From contig OZ253953.1 in NCBI GenBank assembly GCA_965267335.1, positions 4,449,692 through 4,513,691 on the forward strand: a DNA stretch of 64,000 bases, read 5' to 3'. The DNA is from G965267335 sp965267335. GTDB lineage: Bacteria; Bacteroidota; Bacteroidia; Cytophagales; JAAEPT01. Positions within the stretch are counted from its first letter, which is position 1; each line of letters opens with the position of its first letter. Position numbers and translations under genes: made by a program. Positions 41,824 to 51,022 of the stretch are shown here, one piece after another. Below the pieces are notes generated by a model. The model ran no database searches and was not told where the DNA came from. It worked only from the letters and a program-made list of their open reading frames with translations.

Positions 41824-42843
41824 CTATTCTTCTGATGCCTTAAGCTCTTCTTTGTACTTGTCAAGTAACAGAATAAACTTACGCTCTGTATCTTCAAGTG
41901 AAAGAGTTGAACGCCCACCTGCAGCATTTTTATGACCTCCACCTTCAAAGTTCTCGCTTGCAAAGGTGTTAGCACCAAAATCTCCTATGGACCTGAAGGA
42001 CAGCTTTACAATACCATCACTCTCTTTCATTAAGGCTGCAAATTTTATGCCCTTTATTGAAAGCGCATAATTCACAATACCTTCAGTATCTCCGGTTTGT
42101 GCGTTGAACCGATACAACTCCTTTCTGGACAAAGGAATAAACGCTGTATGGTACTCCGGTAGTACTTTCAACTTCTTCGACAAAATAAAACCTAACAACC
42201 TCAATCTACTCTCAGTACTATTATCATATATCAGCCTATGTATTTTTCCATTGTCAACCCCCTTACTAATCAAGTCTGCAATAATCATATGCACCCGGGC
42301 AGAAGTACTTGGGAACCTGAACGAACCCGTATCTGTCATAATACCTGCATAGATACATTCACCTATAGATACCGTGATTTCATTGTTGTCACCCAGCATT
42401 TCAATCAACTCATAGATTAATTCTGCAGTAGCAGAGGCGTCCTGATTCCACAACTCGTAATCAGCAAACTTTTCGGGGTCTCTATGGTGATCAATAAGTA
42501 CTTTCACTGCATCACAATTACTCACCAACTCCCCTAATTGAAAAATTCTATGCAATGCGGAAAAATCAAGACAAAAAACGATATCGCTTTCCTCTACTAT
42601 TTTTTCACATTGTTCCTTGGTATCCTTTGAGTAAATAATCACATCATCATTCCCCTCCATCCAGGTCAGAAACCCAGGATAATCCGATGGTGATATGACA
42701 GAAACTTCATGACCTTTTTTCTCCAGATACAGCTTTAATGCCAGCGAAGACCCAAGCGCATCAGCATCCGGCTTATAATGAGTGGTGATCATTATTTTCT
42801 TTGGTTGCTCGATGAGTGCCTTGAATTCGTCAAATTTCTCCAT
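41824..42843 (-). CDS. DHH-family phosphoesterase, NrnA-like (nanoRNase/pAp phosphatase)
   Basis: 339 residues. DHH motifs: MITTHYKPDADALGSSLAL (motif I), FCLDFSALHR (II), VLIDHHRDP (III, the DHH signature) and GIMTDTGSFRFPS (IV). DHHA1 domain ends with NFEGGGHKNAAGG. Members degrade 2-5-mer RNA and/or 3'-phosphoadenosine phosphate. Which activity dominates is not clear from sequence. Confidence 0.92.
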   Translation of the reverse strand: MEKFDEFKALIEQPKKIMITTHYKPDADALGSSLALKLYLEKKGHEVSVISPSDYPGFLTWMEGNDDVIIYSKDTKEQCEKIVEESDIVFCLDFSALHRIFQLGELVSNCDAVKVLIDHHRDPEKFADYELWNQDASATAELIYELIEMLGDNNEITVSIGECIYAGIMTDTGSFRFPSTSARVHMIIADLISKGVDNGKIHRLIYDNSTESRLRLLGFILSKKLKVLPEYHTAFIPLSRKELYRFNAQTGDTEGIVNYALSIKGIKFAALMKESDGIVKLSFRSIGDFGANTFASENFEGGGHKNAAGGRSTLSLEDTERKFILLLDKYKEELKASEE

Positions 42844-42983
42844 ATAATAAAGGGGTTCTCGCTTATGAAAGGCTGTAAAACTCTTAAGAAATTACTCTAA
42901 AACAAAGAAAAATATGAAAGATAGCCTTGTAAGACACAGGTCATTTCGTGATTTTTACCAAATAAGTTCAGAAGCACAATTGC

Positions 42984-43397
42984 ATGACAGGAAACCGTAC
43001 ATTCACAATCATCAAGCCCGATGCTGTTAAAGCCGGAAAGACAGAGGATATAAAAAAAATAATTACAGAAGCAGGTTTTAAGATCGTTTCTGAAAAACCA
43101 CTTACGCTTTCAGAAGAGCAAGCCCAGGCTTTTTATGCTGTACACAAAGGAAAAGAATTTTACGATCGGCTCATCGCATTTATGACATCTGGTCCGATTG
43201 TTGCTATAATTCTTGAGAAGGAGAATGCGGTTGCCGATTATCGAAAACTAATTGGTTCCACAGATCCAGAAAAAGCAGAAGAAGGTACGATAAGAAAAAA
43301 GTACGCGACTACAACGACTTTCAACGCTGTTCATGGATCGGATTCTGATGAAAATGCCCGAATTGAAGGCGAATTTTTCTTTCCAACAACCGCATAA
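42984..43397 (+). CDS. ndk: nucleoside diphosphate kinase
   Basis: 137 residues, standard length. RTFTIIKPDAVKAG at the start, YAVHKGKEFYDRLIAFMTSGP, and the active-site His in FNAVHGSDSDENA. Balances NTP pools by phosphoryl transfer through the phospho-His. Monocistronic, followed by a clear terminator at 43416-43443. Confidence 0.97.
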   Translation: MTGNRTFTIIKPDAVKAGKTEDIKKIITEAGFKIVSEKPLTLSEEQAQAFYAVHKGKEFYDRLIAFMTSGPIVAIILEKENAVADYRKLIGSTDPEKAEEGTIRKKYATTTTFNAVHGSDSDENARIEGEFFFPTTA

Positions 43398-43415
43398 CTG
43401 CTTGAAACGTATACG

Positions 43416-43443
43416 ATAATGCTTCATTATGAGCATTATTTTT
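43416..43443 (+). terminator. intrinsic terminator after ndk
   Basis: ATAATGCT (43416-43423) pairs perfectly with AGCATTAT (43432-43439), 8-nt loop, followed by TTTT (43440-43443). Placed 19 nt after the ndk stop. Confidence 0.75.
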
Positions 43444-43478
43444 GTTAAAATTGTTAATTAGACGTAGTCTAAGTACGC

Positions 43479-43847
43479 GTGAAAAGATTTTTTTACATAG
43501 CGGTTCTAAGCTTATTTTCAACCATTTGCTACTCTCAGACCGGAGGAAAACAATTGGAAGTGACCAGCAAAACTGGTTCTAAACTCCAGTTTTCTGAAAT
43601 CAAGATTGAAGGAAGTGAGGCGACAAATTCGTTTAAGACGTTAATTCTCAAGTACAAAAAATTACCTGATCCTGCAGCAACATCAATAACTGAGGGAGGA
43701 GTCACCTATAAATGTTTTGCCGACAAGAAGTCAGCCGTTTCCAGTTACTATAAGGTTAAGAGCAGTAGTCCCAAAAAAGTAACTTACTACGTTCATTCGG
43801 AGGTCACAAAAAAACCTGAGATTCTCACCTTTCGGTCCGCCAATTAG
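43479..43847 (+). CDS. small secreted protein, unknown function
   Basis: 122 residues from a GTG start. Signal peptide MKRFFYIAVLSLFSTICYSQ, then a strand-rich body: KQLEVTSKTGSKLQFSEIKI, and GGVTYKCFADKKSAVSSYYK. Lys-rich mature part. No family recognised. Overlaps the convergent neighbour by 4 bp. Confidence 0.6.
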   Translation: MKRFFYIAVLSLFSTICYSQTGGKQLEVTSKTGSKLQFSEIKIEGSEATNSFKTLILKYKKLPDPAATSITEGGVTYKCFADKKSAVSSYYKVKSSSPKKVTYYVHSEVTKKPEILTFRSAN

Positions 43848-45088
43848 TCGGCTCCCGATTTTTCCTGTTCCTTGGCTTTGGCTCTGATATCTTCTCCGGT
43901 CTTCACAAATACCCTACGCAACCATTTTGGCAAAAGGAAGGCACCAAGTATGAGATATGGATAATAGGTCACCCACCTCCAAAACAGAGCGACTGCACTA
44001 TTGAAGCCCTTATCTGCAAAATCCACAACATCACCGTACTCTTCTAATATCTTCAAATCTCTTGTTGCCAAATCTTTTCCATTGATCTTAACTGGCTTAC
44101 CACTTCTATTCAACGAATCTTTATTATTATATACCAATGTGGAATCAATAGTACCATCGTACATGGCATTGACCATACCTTCTGCAGCCCCACTTGCTCC
44201 TGGTGTCGGGGTCACCAGTTGAGTCACCCACATTACAGCATTCTTCGACCAGGTCTCCCGGTGTGAGAAATTTTCATACTTCTCAACATCCTTGGCCAAG
44301 AACGTTGCGAAGATACAGTTCAATATAAAGTACCGAGCACTCCAAACAAAAGCAGTGGAAAGTAGCGCCTTGGACCAATAGGATAAATTCTTTCCTTTCA
44401 GTTCTTCCGAAGCAATGGCAATTTCATTCCCGAATTTGATGCTTGATCTTTTCAGGCGCTTCAAAAAACCAAAGGTCTTTGTAAACCAGAAAACGAAACT
44501 TTTAAAAAACTTAGGCTTAATGAATATCCCAAAAACCATAAATAAGGTGTATCCACAAATTAGAGCGTAGCTGACCTTGAATCCCCAAATGATAAGATCC
44601 TTATAAGCACCTAAATTGTCCGGAACGATGTCCCATCCGGTCATAAATAACACAATCGGAGAGGCTACAAGAAAAAAAGTATTATCGAGTATGGCTGTAT
44701 ACATCGCGTACGCAACAGCCTTTCCGGAATTAAGCCCTTCTCTATTTAGAATGAATACGGCCACCAAGGTACCCCCAACAACGGATGGAGTCACCGCGGA
44801 TGCAAATTCCCAGAGTACAATCACATAGAAACTCCCGGTCCAGGTCAATTGATGATCAGTGATATTCTTAATCCTATACATATAACCCAAATCACGGGCG
44901 ATAAGTGTTAAGAATATGGCTCCTGCCCACATCCAATTCGGATTGGATAAACTCCCAACAATATCCTGACCATTGCTGACACCGCTATATAGCATATATC
45001 CTGAAAAGCCCAGGCCTATGGCCATTGCGATTGCTATGTTTCTTGGTCTAAAAGTCCTAAGAACCTTCTGTTGTTGTTCCAGATCCAT
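43844..45088 (-). CDS. LPG-synthase TM-like (UPF0104/flippase-like) membrane protein
   Basis: 414 residues with about eight membrane segments. Family pattern of the lysylphosphatidylglycerol synthase TM domain: YVIVLWEFASAVTPSVVGGTLVAVF early, and VTQLVTPTPGASGAAEGMV late. Lacks the MprF synthase half. Such proteins are thought to flip or transport lipids; the cargo here is unknown. Its start overlaps the end of scpA by 32 bp. Confidence 0.87.
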   Translation of the reverse strand: MDLEQQQKVLRTFRPRNIAIAMAIGLGFSGYMLYSGVSNGQDIVGSLSNPNWMWAGAIFLTLIARDLGYMYRIKNITDHQLTWTGSFYVIVLWEFASAVTPSVVGGTLVAVFILNREGLNSGKAVAYAMYTAILDNTFFLVASPIVLFMTGWDIVPDNLGAYKDLIIWGFKVSYALICGYTLFMVFGIFIKPKFFKSFVFWFTKTFGFLKRLKRSSIKFGNEIAIASEELKGKNLSYWSKALLSTAFVWSARYFILNCIFATFLAKDVEKYENFSHRETWSKNAVMWVTQLVTPTPGASGAAEGMVNAMYDGTIDSTLVYNNKDSLNRSGKPVKINGKDLATRDLKILEEYGDVVDFADKGFNSAVALFWRWVTYYPYLILGAFLLPKWLRRVFVKTGEDIRAKAKEQEKSGAD

Positions 45089-45833
45089 CCTCTTGTTCCT
45101 CGTTATTTTTTTCTACCCAAAAATTATTAAACCCTTCCCCCACGTGAATCAAAATCAGCTTTAACTGTAATAATTCAAGTATCGCTAAAAAATTGAATAC
45201 TACAGCAATCTTAACAGGTTTACTCACGATCAACTCTTCAAATGCGACCCTTTGACTGTTTCCCAACCTCTCTAATATTTCCTCCTTTTGCCCGGTGATG
45301 GTATAGGGATATTGCACAACCTGATGAACAGGTTTATTTTTTTCGATTTCAAACCTCTCCAAAACCCTCTCAAATACCCGTAAAAGCTTGTATAGGTCTA
45401 CGCTTTCCAGCTCCGACTCTACATTGCTTACTTCAGAAAGCTTTTTGATTTCCTTTAGAACATTGCCTCGTGTTTCCCGATTCGCCCTACTATCCTCCAT
45501 CTTAGTAAGCTCCTCTAGTACTGACTTATATTTCTTGTACTCGAGTAATCTTTGTACCAATTCTTCCCTTGGATCAATTTCATTTCCTTCTTCATCCAGC
45601 TCTGGTCTTGGCACAAGCATCTTCGACTTAATCTTCATCAAAGTAGCTGCGACAAGGATAAACTCACTGGCGACCTCAATATTCATTTCCTCCATTCGGG
45701 TCAGATAGTCCAGGAAATCATTTGTGATGTTCGATATTGGAATATCATGAATATCCAGCTCGTCTCTCTCAATAAAGAAAAGTAACAGGTCGAATGGACC
45801 TTTGAAGAGTGGTAACTGGATTTCGAAACTCAC
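45057..45833 (-). CDS. scpA: segregation and condensation protein A
   Basis: 258 residues from GTG. Opens SFEIQLPLFKGPFDLLLFFI, DELDIHDIPISNITNDFLDYL, EFILVAATLMKIKSKMLVPRPELDEE, the ScpA N-domain. The C-terminal kleisin part is RVAFEELIVSKPVKIAVVFNFLAILELLQLKLI. ScpA bridges SMC heads with ScpB in the condensin-like complex. Overlaps the downstream LPG-synthase-like gene; scpB is not in the window. Confidence 0.95.
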   Translation of the reverse strand: MSFEIQLPLFKGPFDLLLFFIERDELDIHDIPISNITNDFLDYLTRMEEMNIEVASEFILVAATLMKIKSKMLVPRPELDEEGNEIDPREELVQRLLEYKKYKSVLEELTKMEDSRANRETRGNVLKEIKKLSEVSNVESELESVDLYKLLRVFERVLERFEIEKNKPVHQVVQYPYTITGQKEEILERLGNSQRVAFEELIVSKPVKIAVVFNFLAILELLQLKLILIHVGEGFNNFWVEKNNEEQEDGSGTTTEGS

Positions 45834-45939
45834 CGGGGAACTAACAAATTAATTGGCAAACAATACTATGGGTTTGATTGTTACTAAGGCTCAAAGTTAT
45901 TATTATTTGGTCAAATAAACCCGATAATAAAAAAAAATG

Positions 45940-45947
45940 TAATTTTG
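45940..45947 (+). promoter_or_regulatory. -7 box TAATTTTG upstream of dxs
   Basis: Matches TAnnTTTG in the 138-bp divergent gap between scpA and dxs, about 58 nt before the chosen dxs start. A TTG at the usual upstream spacing is not evident. Confidence 0.35.
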
Positions 45948-46004
45948 TACCATAGTGGGTGTTTTTAAGCGTTGCTTAATATACATCACAACCTTAAATC
46001 AAGC

Positions 46005-47924
46005 GTGTTAATAAAGCCCGGAAAACTTTTAGCCAAAATCAACCACCCGGATGATCTGAAAAATCTGGACAGGGCTGAACTACCTGAACTTTGTAAAGAG
46101 CTCCGTCAGTATATTGTGGACAGTGTTTCTCAGTATGGTGGCCACTTTGGAGCTAGTCTTGGCGTTGTAGAACTTTCCGTAGCTCTGCACTACGTGCTCA
46201 ATACTCCTGATGACAAACTCATTTGGGATGTCGGGCATCAGGCCTACGGCCACAAAATATTGACAGGAAGAAGGGATTTATTTCATACCAACCGTGTCTT
46301 TGGGGGCATATCAGGATTTCCAAACATGAAGGAAAGCGAGTTTGATGCTTTTGGGGTTGGACACTCATCCACTTCCATTTCCGCTGCCCTCGGTATGGCT
46401 GAATCCGCCAGACTTCAAAACGATGATGAGAGAATGCACGTTGCTGTAATTGGCGATGGTGCTATGACAGCAGGAATGGCATTTGAAGCCATGAACCAGG
46501 CTGGTGTTTCCAATACCAACCTGTTGATTATTCTTAATGACAACTGTATGTCTATCGACCCAAATGTTGGGGCGTTAAGAGATTACCTCACAGACATCAC
46601 AACCTCCAGAACTTATAACAAACTCAAAGATGAGGTTTGGAATATGCTGAGTAAGCTGAGTAAGTTCGGAAGAAGTACGCAGGAAATTGTTCAGAAATTC
46701 GATCGTGGCCTGAAATCCACCTTACTCAAACATAGCAACCTCTTTGAGTCTCTTAAACTTAGGTATTTCGGACCTCTGGACGGTCACGACATTGATCACC
46801 TTATCTCTGTGATTGATGACTTGAAAAAAATACCAGGGCCAAAAATATTGCATTGCCTTACTACAAAAGGCAAAGGCTACGAAAAAGCCGAACTCGATCA
46901 AACAAGGTGGCACGCCCCGGGGAAATTCAATAAAGATACTGGAGAAATTATCAAGACGGATACCGGGATTCCTGAACCACCAAAATATCAGGATGTCTTT
47001 GGCAATACTCTTGTGGAACTTGCTGACAAAAACGAAAAAATTGTTGGGATAACACCGGCTATGCCATCCGGATCTTCAATGAAGATTATGATGGACGCCT
47101 ATCCTGATCGGTCTTATGACGTTGGTATTGCCGAACAACATGCAGTAACTTTCTCTGCAGGATTGGCTGCTGATGGTATGATTCCATTCTGCAACATCTA
47201 CTCTACCTTTATGCAAAGGGCATATGATCAGGTGATTCATGATGTGTGTATTCAGAATTTACCAGTTGTCTTCTGTATGGACAGGGCAGGATTTGCGGGT
47301 GCCGATGGTGCAACCCACCATGGTGCGTATGACATCGCCTTTATGAGATGCATACCTAACCTGGTCGTATCAGCCCCAATGGATGAGCATGAATTAAGAA
47401 ATCTTATGTACACTGCTCAAAGTAATCCACAAGGGCCTTACAGCATTAGATACCCCCGCGGAAACGGAGTGCACATCGACTGGAAACAACCTATGAAGTT
47501 GATCAAAACCGGAACAGGTAGGGTGATTCACGAGGGTAGCCAGGTTGCAATATTGTCTTTCGGACATATCGGCAATGAAGTTACCACAGCTAGAGAAAAA
47601 CTGCTTAAGGAAGGAATAAATCCTGGTCATTATGATATGCGCTTTGTCAAACCTCTTGATGAAAAGCTTCTGCACAAAATCATGAAAAAATACGAGTATA
47701 TAATCACTGTGGAAGATGGTTGCCTTCAAGGTGGTTTCGGAAGCGCGATTCTCGAATTCATGGCCGAAAACAATTATACTCTGAAGGTGAAAAGACTTGG
47801 TATTCCGGATGCGGTCTTTGAACATGGCACGCAACAACAATTGCAACACGTGGCTGGTTTTGATGCAGAAGGTATTGCAGATGCAACTATCCAACTTCTT
47901 GCTGCTGCACCGACCACTATTTAG
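46005..47924 (+). CDS. dxs: 1-deoxy-D-xylulose-5-phosphate synthase
   Basis: 639 residues from GTG 46005 (VLIKPGKLLAKINHPDDL, the usual DXS start); a TTG at 45972 would add 11 residues and cannot be excluded. TPP motif GDGAMTAGMAFEAMNQAG, DNCMSIDPNVGA, HGAYDIAF region with GADGATHHGAYD, HAVTFSAGLA and DRAGFAG. First enzyme of the MEP isoprenoid pathway, which feeds the polyprenyl synthase at 35305. Length matches the family. Confidence 0.97.
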   Translation: MLIKPGKLLAKINHPDDLKNLDRAELPELCKELRQYIVDSVSQYGGHFGASLGVVELSVALHYVLNTPDDKLIWDVGHQAYGHKILTGRRDLFHTNRVFGGISGFPNMKESEFDAFGVGHSSTSISAALGMAESARLQNDDERMHVAVIGDGAMTAGMAFEAMNQAGVSNTNLLIILNDNCMSIDPNVGALRDYLTDITTSRTYNKLKDEVWNMLSKLSKFGRSTQEIVQKFDRGLKSTLLKHSNLFESLKLRYFGPLDGHDIDHLISVIDDLKKIPGPKILHCLTTKGKGYEKAELDQTRWHAPGKFNKDTGEIIKTDTGIPEPPKYQDVFGNTLVELADKNEKIVGITPAMPSGSSMKIMMDAYPDRSYDVGIAEQHAVTFSAGLAADGMIPFCNIYSTFMQRAYDQVIHDVCIQNLPVVFCMDRAGFAGADGATHHGAYDIAFMRCIPNLVVSAPMDEHELRNLMYTAQSNPQGPYSIRYPRGNGVHIDWKQPMKLIKTGTGRVIHEGSQVAILSFGHIGNEVTTAREKLLKEGINPGHYDMRFVKPLDEKLLHKIMKKYEYIITVEDGCLQGGFGSAILEFMAENNYTLKVKRLGIPDAVFEHGTQQQLQHVAGFDAEGIADATIQLLAAAPTTI

Positions 47925-47992
47925 ACTTTTTAATACGCTCCCATTTATCAGTGTCTCGAATTATTTTAATTTAGTGCTTCATTTTTGAGACT

Positions 47993-48763
47993 ATGCTTTC
48001 TTTCAGCGATACAAAAAGTAACAAACCTACCCTGGTCCTACTTCATGGCTACTGTGAAAACAAGTCAATATGGGATTCTTTCATAGCGCCACTATCCGAG
48101 GTAAGCAGAGTCATCACCATTGACCTCCCTGGTTTTGGAGAAAGTGATCTACTGAAAGAAACTTCTATAGAGAATTTTGCCAGGGAAATTAACAAACTCC
48201 TGACGAGTCTCAACATAGAAACAAGCACTGTTATTGGTCATTCTCTTGGAGGCTACGTATCACTAGCCTATGCAGAACTCTTTTCTGATCAAATTAACGG
48301 ACTGGGATTATTTCACTCAACAGCCTTTCCGGATAGTGATGAAAAGAAAGATGGACGAAACAAGACCATTGAATTCATCAAACGTAACGGTGTTGCCCCA
48401 TTTGCTTCTTCTTTCGTTCAAACATTATTCCACCCGGACAACCAAGCTCAGATGCCAGATAAAGTTGCAGAACTTACAGAAATGGCGGCAAACACCAATG
48501 CTGATACAGTTATACAAACAGCAATTGCCATGAGAGATCGAAAAGACCGAGTAAGTGTCCTGGAAAAAACTCAAGTTCCCGTATTGTTCATCGTGGGAAA
48601 AAATGATCAGGCCGTTCCATTGGAGGCCAGTTTACGTCAATGCAGCATTCCTTCTCATAGCATTATCCAATTTCTTGAAAACACCGGACATATGGGAATG
48701 TACGAACGTCCTGAAGAAACCATTCATTCGATAAAATCATTCTTTACATTATGCAATCCATGA
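47993..48763 (+). CDS. alpha/beta hydrolase
   Basis: 256 residues. Oxyanion-side HGYCENKSIWDSFI, nucleophile elbow VIGHSLGGYVSLAYA (Ser ~85), acid FIVGKNDQAVP (Asp ~204) and FLENTGHMGMYERP (catalytic His ~233). Cytoplasmic by sequence. Substrate unknown. Its 3' end overlaps the next gene by 13 bp, hinting at co-expression. Confidence 0.92.
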   Translation: MLSFSDTKSNKPTLVLLHGYCENKSIWDSFIAPLSEVSRVITIDLPGFGESDLLKETSIENFAREINKLLTSLNIETSTVIGHSLGGYVSLAYAELFSDQINGLGLFHSTAFPDSDEKKDGRNKTIEFIKRNGVAPFASSFVQTLFHPDNQAQMPDKVAELTEMAANTNADTVIQTAIAMRDRKDRVSVLEKTQVPVLFIVGKNDQAVPLEASLRQCSIPSHSIIQFLENTGHMGMYERPEETIHSIKSFFTLCNP

Positions 48764-50979
48764 TATCAAAATATATCAGAGTCGTAGCACTCATCCTTTT
48801 CTCAGGAGCCTTCTTATCATCATGTGCACAATCAAAGAAATTGGTTGAAGCTAAAGACGACTTAATTACAGTCGAAGACCTATGGGCATCGGGTAAATTC
48901 TGGCAGCGGTCAGTTTATGGTATTCGATGGATGAATGACGGAAAATTTTACACAAGCTTAGAAAGAGGAAAAATTGTAAAGTATGACATTACCTCTGGAG
49001 AATTAATAGAGGCCATTCTGGATGTGCCTATGATTAATCCGGATACATCCAGGCCTTTTTCCGTGAGCAATTACCAGTTCAACCAAGATGAAAGTAAGAT
49101 ATTATTAACCATCAATGAAGAGGCTATTTTTCGCCACTCCAGCAAAGCTGATTTCTATATATATGACCTCAAGAAAAAGAAGCTGACCCAACTTTCAAGC
49201 AGAGGCAAGCAGATGTATGCGACCTTTTCTCCAGACAGTAAGAACGTAGCTTTCGTCAGAGACAACAACCTCTTTTGTTATAACATTCAGTCGGGTGAAG
49301 AGAAACAAATAACTGAAGATGGAAAATGGGGCAACATAATAAATGGTAGTGCAGACTGGGTATATGAAGAGGAGTTTAGCTTTGCAAAAGCCTTTTTCTG
49401 GTCGCCTGATGGCAAAAAAATTGCATTCTATCGATTTGATGAATCAATGGTACGAGAGTACAATATGCAGGAGTGGAATGAAGAATTATATCCACAGGAC
49501 TATAAATTTAAGTACCCGAAAGCCGGTGAGCGCAACTCCGACATAAAAATCCTTTGTTATGATCTCACCAATGATGAGACAAAGGTTGTTCTTGACGAAA
49601 CGGGTAATGATAATTACATCCCACGGGTTCTATGGACCCAAAATCCGGATATCCTTTCAGTACGAAGACTCAATAGACTACAAAACCATCTCGAATTACT
49701 TCACATAAATACTTCAGAAGACAACATCAAGGTCGTTCTGAACGAGGAATCAGATACATATATTGATATTTCTGATGACCTGACTTACCTAAAAAATACC
49801 GAGCACTTCATCTGGTCTTCCGAGCAATCAGGGTACAAGCACCTCTATCTCTACAACCTGGAAGGAAAGTTGATCAATCAGATTACAAAGGGTGACTGGG
49901 AGGTAGATGAGTTTTATGGAATAAACGAAAAAACGAATAAGGTTTACTTCACATCAACTGAAGTTTCACCCCTTGAGAGATATCCATACAGAGTAGACCT
50001 CGATGGGAAGAACAAAACACAACTTACGAAGAATAACGGGTGTACCAGCATCAACCTGAGCGGTGACTTTAGCTACTTTTTAAGCTATAACTCTGCAATA
50101 GATCGCCCGATTGAAGTGACGCTTTATGAAACTGAGGCATTGAAACCGATCCGGACTTTACAGGACAATGAACAATTGAAGAGCTTCGTAAAGGAAAACG
50201 ACCTTGGAGCCGAGTTCTTCAACTTTACTACTTCCGAAGGTGTGGAACTGAATGGATATATGATTAAGCCACCTGAGTTGAAAAAAGCTAAAAAGAATAA
50301 AAAGAAATATCCGGTACTTATGTACGTATATGGTGGTCCGGGGCACCAAACAGTAAAAAACACCTGGATGAGCGTCAACTATTTCTGGTTTCAAATGCTA
50401 GCCCGACAAGGATACATCGTTGTGTCTGTTGATAACCGTGGTACAGGTGGACGAGGAGCTGAATTCAAAAAATCCACATACGCCCAACTCGGCAAGTATG
50501 AAACAATTGATCAAATAGAAGCCGCTAAGTATCTGGGCACTCTTCCTTTTGTTGACAAAGATCGAATTGGGATATGGGGATGGAGTTATGGGGGATATAT
50601 GTCTTCCCTTTGCATAACCAAAGGGGCTGACTATTTCAAAACAGCAATTGCAGTAGCTCCGGTAACCAACTGGAAATTTTATGACACTATCTATACTGAG
50701 CGCTACTTAAAAAAACCACAAGATAATGAAGCTGGCTATGAGGATAACTCACCGGTAAACTATGCAAAATTGCTCAAAGGAAATTATTTAATCATTCATG
50801 GTACTGGTGATGACAATGTCCACTTACAAAATACTGTAGCGATGCAAAATGCATTAATCAAGGCAAACAAGCAGTTTGATACCTTTTTGTATCCCGACAG
50901 AAATCACGGGATTTATGGTGGTGTCACGAGGCTTCACCTTTACAACCTGATGACAAACTATATTCTAAAAAAGCTGTAA
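48751..50979 (+). CDS. S9B family dipeptidyl peptidase IV, lipoprotein
   Basis: 742 residues. SPII-type signal ending SGAFLSSCAQ (residues ~18-27). An eight-bladed propeller domain has the double Glu signature region SADWVYEEEFSFAKAFFWSP. The catalytic triad is Ser in GIWGWSYGGYMSSLC, Asp in IHGTGDDNVHLQ and His in PDRNHGIYGG. Cleaves Xaa-Pro/Ala dipeptides from peptide N-termini in the periplasm or on the outside. ATG 48751 or 48760. Confidence 0.95.
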   Translation: MQSMISKYIRVVALILFSGAFLSSCAQSKKLVEAKDDLITVEDLWASGKFWQRSVYGIRWMNDGKFYTSLERGKIVKYDITSGELIEAILDVPMINPDTSRPFSVSNYQFNQDESKILLTINEEAIFRHSSKADFYIYDLKKKKLTQLSSRGKQMYATFSPDSKNVAFVRDNNLFCYNIQSGEEKQITEDGKWGNIINGSADWVYEEEFSFAKAFFWSPDGKKIAFYRFDESMVREYNMQEWNEELYPQDYKFKYPKAGERNSDIKILCYDLTNDETKVVLDETGNDNYIPRVLWTQNPDILSVRRLNRLQNHLELLHINTSEDNIKVVLNEESDTYIDISDDLTYLKNTEHFIWSSEQSGYKHLYLYNLEGKLINQITKGDWEVDEFYGINEKTNKVYFTSTEVSPLERYPYRVDLDGKNKTQLTKNNGCTSINLSGDFSYFLSYNSAIDRPIEVTLYETEALKPIRTLQDNEQLKSFVKENDLGAEFFNFTTSEGVELNGYMIKPPELKKAKKNKKKYPVLMYVYGGPGHQTVKNTWMSVNYFWFQMLARQGYIVVSVDNRGTGGRGAEFKKSTYAQLGKYETIDQIEAAKYLGTLPFVDKDRIGIWGWSYGGYMSSLCITKGADYFKTAIAVAPVTNWKFYDTIYTERYLKKPQDNEAGYEDNSPVNYAKLLKGNYLIIHGTGDDNVHLQNTVAMQNALIKANKQFDTFLYPDRNHGIYGGVTRLHLYNLMTNYILKKL

Positions 50980-51022
50980 TTCCAAAAAGATCACTAAAAG
51001 ACATTAACTTGCAATTAGTTAG